From: Blastocatellia bacterium
GTDB lineage: Bacteria; Acidobacteriota; Blastocatellia; HR10; J050
DNA length: 64,000 nt
NCBI GenBank assembly: GCA_026985075.1
Contig: JALSQX010000067.1
Span: 62,001-126,000, forward strand
Direction of reading: 5' to 3'
Shown here: piece by piece, positions 47,582 through 58,243 of the stretch
Numbering within the stretch: position 1 is the first letter of the stretch
Layout of the letters: every line of letters begins with the position of its first letter
The notes under the pieces: generated by a model
The model's input: only the letters and a program-made list of their open reading frames with translations
Database searches by the model: none
What the model was told of the DNA's origin: nothing
Made by a program: the position numbers and the translations under genes

Positions 47582-48553
47582 ATGAAATATTTCGTCACTG
47601 GAGCCACGGGATTCATCGGACGCCGATTGGTCCGCTTCCTCGTGGACGCTGGTCACCAGGTGATCGCCCTCGTGCGCGATCCACGGCGGGCTCATCATCT
47701 GGAGACGATGGACGTCGTCTTGGCCCAGGGAGACATCACTGAGAAAGAGACCATGCGCGCTCCCATGGCCGACGTCGATGGCGTTTTTCATCTGGCCGCC
47801 TGGTATAAGATCGGCGCCCGAGACCGACGGGCGGCCAAGACCATCAATGTCCGAGGGACGCGCAACGTGCTCGAGTTGATGAGAGAGCTCAACATCGGGA
47901 AGGGCGTCTATACGAGCACCGTCGCCGTCTTCTCTGACACCAAAGGTCGGGTGGTCGACGAGACGTATCGTTATGAGGGACCCCATTTGAGCGAATACGA
48001 CCGGACCAAATGGCTCGCTCATTATCGGGTCGCCGAGCCCATGATGCGCCAAGGCTTGCCGCTGGTCATCGTCCAGCCCAGCGTCGTCTATGGACCGGGA
48101 GATCCCAGCGCTATCGGACAAGCGTTTCGACAATATCTCCGCCGCCGGCTTCCCATGCTCCCGCGGCGGACGGCATTCTGCTGGGCGTACGTGGATGATG
48201 TGGCCCGCGGACATCTGCTGGCCATGGAAAGAGGCCGCCCCGGGGAGAACTATATTCTGGCCGGTCCGCCGCACACGTTCATCGAAGCATTCGACATCGC
48301 CGAACGGATTACGGGAATTCCTGCGCCACGACTTCGCGTCAGTCCAGCGCTCCTGAAGGCGGCATCCAGAGTCATGAGCGTGATTGGCGCCATCATTCCC
48401 GTTCCAGAAACATATCATGCCGAGAGCTTGCGCGTGGCCGCTGGCGTCACCTATTTGGCGAAGAGTGACAAGGCCGAGCGCGAATTGGGGTTCACCGTCC
48501 GCCCCCTGGAGGACGGGCTCCGGGAAACGCTGAGGTCCATGATGAATGAATGA
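47582..48553 (+). CDS. NAD-dependent epimerase/dehydratase family protein (HpnA-like)
   Basis: 323-residue extended SDR. TGATGFIGRRL cofactor loop, YDRTK catalytic pair, VQPSVVYGPGD and WAYVDDVARGHLLAMERGRPGENYILAG. The architecture matches dihydroflavonol-reductase/HpnA-like members, some linked to hopanoid or glycan synthesis. GGAG 6 bases before ATG. No hopanoid genes are adjacent, so the name is a subfamily hint only. Confidence 0.85.
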   Translation: MKYFVTGATGFIGRRLVRFLVDAGHQVIALVRDPRRAHHLETMDVVLAQGDITEKETMRAPMADVDGVFHLAAWYKIGARDRRAAKTINVRGTRNVLELMRELNIGKGVYTSTVAVFSDTKGRVVDETYRYEGPHLSEYDRTKWLAHYRVAEPMMRQGLPLVIVQPSVVYGPGDPSAIGQAFRQYLRRRLPMLPRRTAFCWAYVDDVARGHLLAMERGRPGENYILAGPPHTFIEAFDIAERITGIPAPRLRVSPALLKAASRVMSVIGAIIPVPETYHAESLRVAAGVTYLAKSDKAERELGFTVRPLEDGLRETLRSMMNE

Positions 48554-48909
48554 AAGAGAGGGCGGCGCAAGTTGTCAACGTGCGCTACTCCCCCCTGGGC
48601 GACTCCTTCGGCGATCCTCTCCTCATCCTGACGCCTTGCTCTCCATGTATCGGCAGGATGCCGGCCGGGCAACCACGCCCTCAGGGTGACGAGGGTGAAG
48701 CTCGCCGGTCGGCTGATGACCGAGTGAAAACCGGAGAAAAGAAGACGTTCACAGGTTGACGGGAATAGCCCTTGTGTTCATCCGCCAATCAAGACTATGA
48801 TGACGTCCTCTCCCAGTTGAATGGAGCTGAACCGGTGAGCTAAGATGAGAAATCATCGGAATGGCGGCTCGAGGTCAGTGGGCGGCTGTGCGGGGAGATG
48901 GATGCGACC
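48554..48909. other. Intergenic, nothing assigned
   Basis: About 356 bases without a supported gene; a short frame from 48550 looks like chance. No convincing promoter pair or terminator found. Confidence 0.4.
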
Positions 48910-49716
48910 ATGGATATGACGACGTATCGGGGCGAAACGCTTTCCTGGTCACTGCGAGATCAGGTGTTCGAGCTGGAGCTTCATCGGCCTCCATGCAATG
49001 AAATCGGCTCGACCACGTTGAGCGAACTGGAACAATTCGTCGAGGCGTTGGGGGCGACCGACGAGGCGCGCGTGCTCATCATCTATAGTGCCGAGGAGGC
49101 GGGATTCAGTGCGGGAGCAGACCTTCGCGAGCTCTATATGCGATCTCGACAGATGAGCGAACAGGAGCGCGTTGCTGGCGTGCGCCAGTTCCTGGAGCGC
49201 ATTCACCGGGTGATGAACGCCATCGACAGTGCTCCGCTGACGACGATCGCCGCCGTCCACGGCGTCACCTTTGGTGGCGGTTTCGAACTGGCACTCACCT
49301 GTGATCTCATCATCGCCGATAAGTTGACGCGCTTCTGCTTCCCCGAACTCCGCCTCGGGCTGATTCCGGGATTCGGTGGCATTCCCCGACTCAAGCGCGA
49401 CGTGGGCAATGCCGTGGTGCGCGATCTCCTGCTGACCGGTCGGAGCATCAATGCCACTCGAGCCCTGGCCGCGGGACTCATCAGTCAAGTGGCCGCCGAG
49501 GGTCAGGTGCTTCGTCTGGCTCGAGCAACGGCGGCGCAGATCAAGAAATTCGATCCCACCACCAGGGCCGAGGCCAAGCGGTTCATCAAACCCATCCCCC
49601 GAGAGGAGCTGGAACGGGAGATCGACATTTTCTGCCACCTGTTCACCCGCCCGGCGGTAGAAGCCGGGTTGCGCAAGTTTGTGGAACGGACCGATCCTTT
49701 GCCGTATTTACCCTGA
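48910..49716 (+). CDS. Enoyl-CoA hydratase/isomerase family protein
   Basis: 268 residues. AGFSAGADLRELYM and TTIAAVHGVTFGGGFELALTCDLIIAD form the crotonase core; here GGGFELALTCD keeps the usual Glu-containing pattern. FPELRLGLIPGFGGIPRL is also typical. GGGGAG lies 12 bases before ATG 48910; ATG 48898 is directly against it and less likely. Probably acts on enoyl-CoAs in fatty acid turnover. Confidence 0.88.
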   Translation: MDMTTYRGETLSWSLRDQVFELELHRPPCNEIGSTTLSELEQFVEALGATDEARVLIIYSAEEAGFSAGADLRELYMRSRQMSEQERVAGVRQFLERIHRVMNAIDSAPLTTIAAVHGVTFGGGFELALTCDLIIADKLTRFCFPELRLGLIPGFGGIPRLKRDVGNAVVRDLLLTGRSINATRALAAGLISQVAAEGQVLRLARATAAQIKKFDPTTRAEAKRFIKPIPREELEREIDIFCHLFTRPAVEAGLRKFVERTDPLPYLP

Positions 49717-49731
49717 ATCGAGGTTACGAAG

Positions 49732-49947
49732 ATGATGATCGATTTTGAACAGATCCGACATCTCATTCCCGCCTGGGTGATCAACGAATATGGCCAATTG
49801 ACGGGAAACTATGTTCGTTACGATGAAATCGTCTGTGTGGCCGAAAACGGGCGCATCCAGATCTGGTTGAACCAGCGCGCCTATGAGGAGAAGGACCCGG
49901 ACGGGCTCATCTGCGATTATGACGAAAAGACTCTGAGGGGGTCGTGA
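49732..49947 (+). CDS. Hypothetical small protein
   Basis: 71 residues (IDFEQIRHLIPAWVINEYGQLTGNYVRYDEIVCVAENGRIQIW), acidic and soluble, not recognised. GAGG is 8 bases before the first ATG; the gene fits snugly between the crotonase (15 bases) and the DinB-like gene (25 bases), so it is probably real and co-transcribed. Confidence 0.6.
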   Translation: MMIDFEQIRHLIPAWVINEYGQLTGNYVRYDEIVCVAENGRIQIWLNQRAYEEKDPDGLICDYDEKTLRGS

Positions 49948-49972
49948 TCATTCGATCAAGGGAGGCGCATTC

Positions 49973-50560
49973 ATGTTCGCCAACGCTTATCTCGAAGACG
50001 TCATCGGGCAACTTCGCCAACTCAAGAGATTGGCCGATCGCGCTCTCGCTCAGGTGGATGACGAAGACCTGTTCGTCCGACTGGACGGGACGTCCAACAG
50101 TATGGCCATCCTCATGAAGCACCTGGCCGGCAATATGCGCTCGCGGTGGACGGACTTTCTCACCACGGATGGCGAGAAACCCGATCGGCAGCGAGAGCGG
50201 GAGTTCCTCATCGAAGATGAGGATACGCGCCAACGCCTCGAGGCGCGCTGGGAAGCAGGGTGGAACCGTCTGTTCCGCACCTTGGAATCTCTCACCGCCG
50301 ACGATCTCAACGCCCAAGTCACCATTCGCGGCGAGCCGCTCTCCGCCCTGCAGGCCATCAACCGGGAACTCGTCCACTATGCCCTTCACGTCGGGCAGAT
50401 CATCCTACTCGCCAAGCACTATGCTGGCGGGCAGTGGCACTCCCTCAGCACTCCCCGCGGGATGAACGCGTCACTCGCCGAACAGAGGCCGTCGACCGAT
50501 GAGCCGGGAACATCCGGCAGCGAGATCGATGACTCGTCACCACCGGCCTCTTCACGATGA
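49973..50560 (+). CDS. DUF1572/DinB-superfamily protein
   Basis: 195 residues. Helical bundle with NSMAILMKHLAGNMRSRW, WNRLFRTLESLTADDLN and ALQAINRELVHYALHVGQIILLAKHYAG, where the His residues of the DinB-like metal site (KHLAGN, HYALHVGQ) are visible. Such proteins are often thiol-S-transferase-like or metal-binding; function unproven. The C-terminal 30 residues are low complexity. GGGAGG before ATG. Confidence 0.82.
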   Translation: MFANAYLEDVIGQLRQLKRLADRALAQVDDEDLFVRLDGTSNSMAILMKHLAGNMRSRWTDFLTTDGEKPDRQREREFLIEDEDTRQRLEARWEAGWNRLFRTLESLTADDLNAQVTIRGEPLSALQAINRELVHYALHVGQIILLAKHYAGGQWHSLSTPRGMNASLAEQRPSTDEPGTSGSEIDDSSPPASSR

Positions 50561-50705
50561 GGGGGTGGTCGCGGCTTCGGGAACGAGACGAGCTCGAGGG
50601 ATTCGTCGGCTCGGAAAGCTCACCGGGGGTTTGAGTCTCACCGAGGATGTGGCTAAAATAACCGGGTTCAATCTGAGAGCAATACCCAGCCAGTGAGGAT
50701 GAACC

Positions 50706-51722
50706 ATGACCAAGAACGACGAGGCGTTGTTCGAAGCCTTCCTCAACCGACACGATGACCGAGCGTGGTGGGAGGTCATCCGCTCCCTGCTTCCTTCCAT
50801 TCACGAGGTCGACCGAACGGCGACTGAGATCTGGTTCCACTTCTTCCCGCTGGCCTTGGCGCGGGCCTTTCAGGAGACGGATGATCCGGCGGCGTTGGCC
50901 AGAGATCTCGTGTTGCGCGGAACCTATGATCTCAAAGAGCAGATCGACCGCTCTCATCGATTCATGTACGGTCATCGCTATTGGCCGCAGGTTAAGCATG
51001 CCGTGGAAGAACACATCTCGTCGGCCAACGCGTCGAAGAGTATCGACCTGGCCACCCACATTCGCGACGTCGCTCGTCGAGTGGCGCAAAAGCTCGATGT
51101 CGATGAGTCGTTGCTCATCGGCATCACCGCCGTCGCCTTCATGACGCTGCAGCAGGTGGGAGTGGCCGCCTTTCGAGCGGCCCCGGGCCGGGTGACGGTG
51201 GGACGCGCGTTCGCCCGGAAGTCACCAGAACGCGTGGTCAAAGAGCGAGCTCGCGATGACCGGCAAGGCCTGCTCGGTTTTCTTCGAGGCCCCTGGCGAC
51301 GATTCACGGTCACGTTTGACGAAAATGATGACCAGGCCACATTCCCTCTCATCGAGACGCAACATTTGACCACGGCGGCGGCGTATGATCAGCGCGACTA
51401 TACCAGCCGCGATCCGCGCTGCATCCGGGGCGAAGGACCGATTCCGGTGCAATGCCGCTCGGCCTCATGCGGCTACTGCTGGGTCGGCATTCTGGCCGGC
51501 GCCGAGAAACTCTCACCGGTGACCGAATTCGAAAAAAATCGCATCCGGTTCTTCGGCTATATTGAGACGGACGAGCCCCATCCGCTCATCCGGCTCGCCT
51601 GCCAGGCGCAAGGGTTCGGCAATGTGACCATCGTCATTCCGCCGTGGAATGGAATCCTGGGAAGCTTCCTTCGCCGGAAGAGGGCCGCGCGGGTCGAAGC
51701 GCACGAATCATCCGGCGGCTGA
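50706..51722 (+). CDS. Unknown domain fused to plant-type 2Fe-2S ferredoxin
   Basis: 338 residues. Residues about 1-195 are a helical domain I do not recognise (WEVIRSLLPSIHEVDRTATEIWFHFFPLALARAF). Residues about 198-315 are a plant-type ferredoxin: C250-x4-C255-x2-C258-x40-C299 (QCRSASCGYCW ... RLACQAQGFGNVTI), which bind a 2Fe-2S cluster; an additional C239 precedes. GAGG lies 7 bases before ATG. The gene stands 129 bases before the ACP gene on the same strand, so it may supply electrons to lipid chemistry encoded downstream; that is inference. Confidence 0.75.
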   Translation: MTKNDEALFEAFLNRHDDRAWWEVIRSLLPSIHEVDRTATEIWFHFFPLALARAFQETDDPAALARDLVLRGTYDLKEQIDRSHRFMYGHRYWPQVKHAVEEHISSANASKSIDLATHIRDVARRVAQKLDVDESLLIGITAVAFMTLQQVGVAAFRAAPGRVTVGRAFARKSPERVVKERARDDRQGLLGFLRGPWRRFTVTFDENDDQATFPLIETQHLTTAAAYDQRDYTSRDPRCIRGEGPIPVQCRSASCGYCWVGILAGAEKLSPVTEFEKNRIRFFGYIETDEPHPLIRLACQAQGFGNVTIVIPPWNGILGSFLRRKRAARVEAHESSGG

Positions 51723-51851
51723 AAAGTGGTGACGGATCGAACGGCGACGGTCACCGCCGAGGCCCGCGTGGTGACTCCCCATCTCGGAGAACGAGGGAAA
51801 CGAGGCGGGTCGCCGGTCAACGCCGTGGTGGTCGCTCAGAGGAGATGACAG

Positions 51852-52094
51852 ATGCGATCGCAACAGCAGATCATCGATGACATCCTCAATCTGGCGGCAG
51901 CTCACTTCAATGTCCCGAGAGATGAACTCTCCCCCGATGATGACTTCTTCGAGAAGCTGGGCATTGATAGCCTTCAGGCGCTGGAGCTATTGACCCGACT
52001 GGAACATCACTTCCATATCGAATTGCCCGATTATGAACTCCAAGGAGTGAGCAGTTTTCGCGCGCTGGCCGAGCGAATCTGGGCGAGACTCTGA
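51852..52094 (+). CDS. Acyl carrier protein
   Basis: 80 residues. [26 protein letters not shown] has the phosphopantetheine-accepting Ser at position 40 (GIDSLQ). Small acidic helical protein that carries acyl groups as thioesters. GGAG 7 bases before ATG. The stop overlaps the ligase start by one base (TGATG), a coupled pair; likely a dedicated ACP rather than the general fatty-acid-synthesis one, since no fab genes flank it. Confidence 0.93.
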   Translation: MRSQQQIIDDILNLAAAHFNVPRDELSPDDDFFEKLGIDSLQALELLTRLEHHFHIELPDYELQGVSSFRALAERIWARL

Positions 52095-53803
52095 TGCTGG
52101 ACCTGAGTCAATACCAGTCACTGGGCGAGGCGCTCCGCGATGCGCTCGAGCGGTGGTCCGACCACATCTGCCTCATCGAAGCGAATCGCGACCGGGAGAA
52201 CTGTCGGCTCACCTACCGGGAATTCAAGGCGGCCGCGCTCCGCCTGGCGCGCGGACTGCAGGATCTCGGCGTTGGCCCGGACACCCGCGTGGCCATCATC
52301 ATGACCAATCAGTCCAAATGGCTCATCTCGGCCTACGCCGTGTTCTACCGGGGAGGCGTCCTCGTGCCGCTCGATTATAAGTTGAGCAGTCAGGAACACC
52401 TGGAGTTGCTCACCCATAGTCGAAGTACGGTGCTCATCATCGAATATCCCTTCTGGCGCGCGCTCACCCGGGTCGATGGATTCACTGACTTGACCGTCCG
52501 AACTGTTCTCGTCACCGAGGCTCCTGCTGATGTGGACCTTCGCGGCGCCCAGCGCTGGGAGACCTGCCAGGGCGAGGAGCAACCGCAGTTCGTTTCTCGA
52601 CGCCGCCAGGATACGGCCTGCATCGTCTACTCGTCCGGCACGGGGGGACGACCGAAAGGATGCGTGCTCACCCACGAGAATTACCTCGAACAATGTATAG
52701 CCCTGACGGCGATTTATCCCTTCTGGCCGGGGGTACGCTATCTGAGCATCTTGCCCACTAACCACGCCATCGATTTCATGGTCGGTTTCATCGGTCCATT
52801 CGTCTGCGGCGCCGCCGTCGTCCATCTCCGGACGTTGCGTCCCGAATATATCAGGGACGCCTTCCCGCGATATAAGATCACGCATATGAGCCTGGTCCCG
52901 CTTGTCTTGAAGAATCTCGAGCGCGGACTGCGGGAGCGGTTCGCTCAACTCCCGGCCTACCGGAGAGCCATCCTCCATGGGCTCATGCGACTGAATCGCT
53001 TCCTCACCCGCAAGGAACCGAATCTCGCTCTGAGCCGTCGACTGTTCCCCCAGATTCATCGGGCGTTCGGCGGCGAACTCCGTATGTTGATCGTCGGCGG
53101 CGCATTCACCGAGCCGGCCACGCTCCAGTTTTTCTATGACCTCGGCATTCCGGTGGCCAACGGATATGGCTTGACCGAAGCGTGTACGGCGGTCACCGTC
53201 AATGACTTGAAGCCCTTCCGGGCCGATACGGTGGGCAAGCCCCTGCCGGGAATCGAGGTGAACATCGTCGATCCCGATGCCGATGGGATCGGCGAGATCG
53301 CCGTTCGGGGCAAGACGGTCATGTCTCACTATCTGGACGATCCCGAGCTCACCCGAGAGACGATCGTGGATGGATGGCTCATGACCGGCGATCTGGGCCG
53401 CATCGACGAGATGGGCCACCTGCACCTTGTCGGGCGGAAGAAAAATATGATCGTCACCGAGGGCGGGAAGAATATCTATCCCGAGGACATCGAACGGACC
53501 TTCGAAGGGCTTCCCGTCAAGGAGTACTGCATCTTCGCCGCCAACTACATCTGGCCTCAACGATCCCTGGAGGGGGACCGATTGGTCATCGTCGTGCATC
53601 TGGAACCGGGGCAGGCGTTCACCGAAGAACTGCGAGACGAACTCGTCGCGCGCAATCGCCGCCTCCCCGATTTCAAGCGGGTCGGCGGTTATCTGGTCTG
53701 GGAGGAAGATTTTCCCCGCACGGCCTCCCTCAAGATCAAGCGGACGGTGCTGGCCGAGCACATTCGTCAGCAGTGCGACCGCACGGCTATGGTGACGTTA
53801 TGA
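52094..53803 (+). CDS. AMP-dependent acyl-ACP/acyl-CoA ligase
   Basis: 569 residues. [21 protein letters not shown] (P-loop), [45 protein letters not shown] and a C-terminal TASLKIKR lysine region define an adenylate-forming fatty acid ligase. The ACP gene directly upstream, and overlap with it, suggest it loads fatty acids onto that ACP. Downstream it overlaps the lipid kinase gene by 4 bases. Confidence 0.9.
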   Translation: MLDLSQYQSLGEALRDALERWSDHICLIEANRDRENCRLTYREFKAAALRLARGLQDLGVGPDTRVAIIMTNQSKWLISAYAVFYRGGVLVPLDYKLSSQEHLELLTHSRSTVLIIEYPFWRALTRVDGFTDLTVRTVLVTEAPADVDLRGAQRWETCQGEEQPQFVSRRRQDTACIVYSSGTGGRPKGCVLTHENYLEQCIALTAIYPFWPGVRYLSILPTNHAIDFMVGFIGPFVCGAAVVHLRTLRPEYIRDAFPRYKITHMSLVPLVLKNLERGLRERFAQLPAYRRAILHGLMRLNRFLTRKEPNLALSRRLFPQIHRAFGGELRMLIVGGAFTEPATLQFFYDLGIPVANGYGLTEACTAVTVNDLKPFRADTVGKPLPGIEVNIVDPDADGIGEIAVRGKTVMSHYLDDPELTRETIVDGWLMTGDLGRIDEMGHLHLVGRKKNMIVTEGGKNIYPEDIERTFEGLPVKEYCIFAANYIWPQRSLEGDRLVIVVHLEPGQAFTEELRDELVARNRRLPDFKRVGGYLVWEEDFPRTASLKIKRTVLAEHIRQQCDRTAMVTL

Positions 53804-54702
53804 CGACCTCGTTTCTGGCTGTGGTCAATCCGGCTGCCGGGAATGGGCGATGTCGCAAGTTGGTGGGATCAGTGCTCGACCGCTTGCGCGCCTCCGGCAT
53901 TCGAGTAGATGTCGTCTATACGGAACGCCCCGGGCACGCCATCGAATTGGTCAGGGAGGCCGCGGCATCGGGATTTCACCAGTTCGTGGCCGTAGGCGGC
54001 GATGGCACGGCCTTCGAGATCGTCAACGGGCTCTTCCCACAGGCCGAGCGGGGTCCCCGGCCCACGTTGGCCTTCCTCCCCCTGGGCACGGGCAACTCCT
54101 TCTTGCGGGACTTCACCAGCCGGGGCGTCGAGCACGCGCTGGAGGCGATGGTCGCTGGACGCCGCCGGCCTTGTGACGTCCTCCGTCTCACCCACCGACA
54201 GGGCGTCCTTCACTATATCAACCTCCTCAGCATGGGATTTCCGGCCGATGTGGCCACCATCGTGAACCGGCGGTTCAAGTCTCTTGGAGAACTGGGTTAT
54301 CTGCTGGGCGTATTCACCTGTCTGGTCCGCCTGCGCCAGCGCGCTTTTCCGCTCCGGGTGGACGGGGAACCGGACGCCGACCGTCGTCCCTGTCTGTTCC
54401 TCACATTCAGCAACAGCAAGTTCACCGGAGGGAAGATGATGATCGCTCCCCAGGCCGATGTCGCCGATGGGTTGATCGAGGTTGTACGCTGGGGGCCGGT
54501 GGGGCGCTTGGAACTGGTCAAGAATCTGCCCGGCCTCTACGACGGCACTCACATCCTCAATCCGAAATCTTCGCGTCGCCAGGCGCGGCGCATCGACTTC
54601 GAGCTGGAGGGACCGGTGAACGTCATGGTCGACGGCGAGGTTCTGACTCTTCATTGCCAGAGACTGGAGGTCCTGCCGGCCGCACTCACTGTCATGGTGT
54701 GA
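53800..54702 (+). CDS. Diacylglycerol/lipid kinase family protein (DagK/YegS type)
   Basis: 300 residues. [16 protein letters not shown] nucleotide-binding start, [16 protein letters not shown] (GGDGT), [14 protein letters not shown], and VMVDGEV near the end are the conserved blocks of soluble diacylglycerol and related lipid kinases. Phosphorylates a lipid alcohol such as diacylglycerol or an alkyl analogue. ATG 53800 overlaps the ligase stop (ATGA). PlsC follows after 3 bases. Confidence 0.9.
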   Translation: MTTSFLAVVNPAAGNGRCRKLVGSVLDRLRASGIRVDVVYTERPGHAIELVREAAASGFHQFVAVGGDGTAFEIVNGLFPQAERGPRPTLAFLPLGTGNSFLRDFTSRGVEHALEAMVAGRRRPCDVLRLTHRQGVLHYINLLSMGFPADVATIVNRRFKSLGELGYLLGVFTCLVRLRQRAFPLRVDGEPDADRRPCLFLTFSNSKFTGGKMMIAPQADVADGLIEVVRWGPVGRLELVKNLPGLYDGTHILNPKSSRRQARRIDFELEGPVNVMVDGEVLTLHCQRLEVLPAALTVMV

Positions 54703-54705
54703 ACC

Positions 54706-55494
54706 ATGCATCGCGGACGCCGACCGTCCTTCTTCACACGATCTCCTCTCACGCTCCGGAAACTCTATCTCATCATTCGCAGTCTCATTCTCTGGATGCT
54801 CAGCATCGTGCATTTTTTCCCCATCTGCACGTTGCTGGTCATCATCGGCGTCCTGTTGGGCCACCGACGGACTGACCGGCTTCAGCGCCTCTTCTTCAGG
54901 AATATCCTCCGCCTCGCTGGCGTGAAATTCGAGGTGCGCTACGCGCCGGGATTCGATCCCACGCGCACCAGCTTCTTCGTGTGCAATCACGTCAATATCT
55001 TCGACGCCTTCGTCATCTATTCGGCCATTCCCCAGTTCGTGCGCGGCCTGGAGCTGGAATCTCACTTCAAGATCCCGGGCTATGGATGGATGATGAAATA
55101 CTTCGGCAATATCCCGGTGAGCAGCAACCCGAGCCCCGCTGAACTGAGGGACATGATGCGGCGGGTCAAGCGAGCGCTCGCCGACGATGTGAGTCTGATC
55201 GTGTTCGCCGAAGGAACGCGCACCCGCGATGGGCGCGTCGGCCCTTTCAAAAGAGGGGTCTTTGCCATGGCCATCCAATTGGGATATCCCATCGTTCCCA
55301 TGAGCATCGTGGGATCTTACCAGTTCAACCGCAAGGGCAGCTGGATGCTCTACCCATCGACGATCACCGTCTATATCCACGACACCATCGACACCAAAGG
55401 GATGACCAAAGAAGACGTCGACGCCCTGCGCGATCGGGTGCATCGGATCGTCGCCGAGCCCGTCGATGAATCTCTCCGGGCATTCACTCATTGA
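54706..55494 (+). CDS. plsC: 1-acyl-sn-glycerol-3-phosphate acyltransferase (PlsC family)
   Basis: 262 residues. An N-terminal membrane helix (LSIVHFFPICTLLVIIGVLLG), the acceptor motif CNHVNIFDAF (H-x4-D), the phosphate-binding FAEGTRTRDG and PIVPMSIVGSY. Transfers an acyl group to the sn-2 position of lysophosphatidate, giving phosphatidic acid. Last gene of the ACP-ligase-kinase-acyltransferase operon; likely uses the ACP-loaded acyl donor. Confidence 0.92.
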   Translation: MHRGRRPSFFTRSPLTLRKLYLIIRSLILWMLSIVHFFPICTLLVIIGVLLGHRRTDRLQRLFFRNILRLAGVKFEVRYAPGFDPTRTSFFVCNHVNIFDAFVIYSAIPQFVRGLELESHFKIPGYGWMMKYFGNIPVSSNPSPAELRDMMRRVKRALADDVSLIVFAEGTRTRDGRVGPFKRGVFAMAIQLGYPIVPMSIVGSYQFNRKGSWMLYPSTITVYIHDTIDTKGMTKEDVDALRDRVHRIVAEPVDESLRAFTH

Positions 55495-55892
55495 TCGCTC
55501 CCCTCGGCCGGATTCCGCCACGACGGAGATCGTCGCCACCACCATCGAGTGAGTCAAAGTGATACTCACCCCCGCGATCCCGAGAATCCTTTGTTATCAT
55601 AATGATACACCGTGTTGCTTCTTCCTCAGATATAGGTATCAGAACGACACATCAGTGTGATTTCACACGTCGGGGCGCTCGCGGGGTTTCAGCGATAAGT
55701 CCCCTACTTTCAATTCGATACGGCTGAAAAGGGAGCATACTCTGAATGGCACGGTGTTTGCAAGCCTAAAAGTTGAGTTACAAAAACAATAACGCTATGA
55801 CAATCATGCTGGCTATGAACAGGCAATGAAGGTTTATCTTGGCCAAAGTCAAGGGGGGGTCTTGGTTTTGGCCCCAGAAAAGGAGGCATGCT
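55495..55892. other. Intergenic region with promoter elements before the radical SAM gene
   Basis: About 398 bases, AT-richer than its surroundings. It holds the odd palindrome TATCAT-A-ATGATA (55595-55607), an inverted repeat TTTCAGC (55687-55693) / GCTGAAA (55723-55729), and a promoter-like pair at 55773-55801. No gene is supported. Confidence 0.5.
55773..55801 (+). promoter_or_regulatory. Probable promoter of the tetraether-synthase-like gene
   Basis: TTGAGT (55773-55778) and TATGAC (55796-55801) are 17 bases apart, a fair sigma-70 match, about 92 bases before the start at 55893. The upstream palindrome at 55595-55607 could be an operator. Confidence 0.4.
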
Positions 55893-57956
<2,064 letters not shown>

Positions 57957-57969
57957 GCCGAGAGTGCGA

Positions 57970-58004
57970 GCTGGCTCTCTGGGGATACCTCCCCAGAGGC
58001 CAGC
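57970..58004 (+). terminator. Strong GC-rich hairpin after the tetraether-synthase-like gene
   Basis: GCTGGC (57970-57975) and CTCTGGGG (57977-57984) pair with CCCCAGAG (57991-57998) and GCCAGC (57999-58004), a 14-bp stem with one bulged T and loop ATACCT. Outer bases add a few more pairs with a bulge. No T tract follows, so it may be a partial terminator or an mRNA processing/stability element between the two radical SAM genes. Confidence 0.5.
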
Positions 58005-58243
58005 CTCGATGAGGGAGTCGCTCATGGGCTCGCGCCCACCACGAAGGGTGAACATCGATAGCTCAGTGCCGCGCCAAGGAGGGTGTGTGACGACGATGAT
58101 ACACCACCTCATCGGAGACCGACTTTCGCAGACGTGGGGAAACGCTCCGCGCACACCTCGGTTGATCTTGCGCGTCATTGGATTTGGCATGCTTGTCAGC
58201 GCATGAGTTGCTGTGGGCATCAATGAATGAGGAGGAACCAACT

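Noticed and set aside
48550-48759. Short frame after the HpnA-like gene
   Set aside because: Overlaps the previous stop region, lacks a ribosome-binding site and has no family signal.
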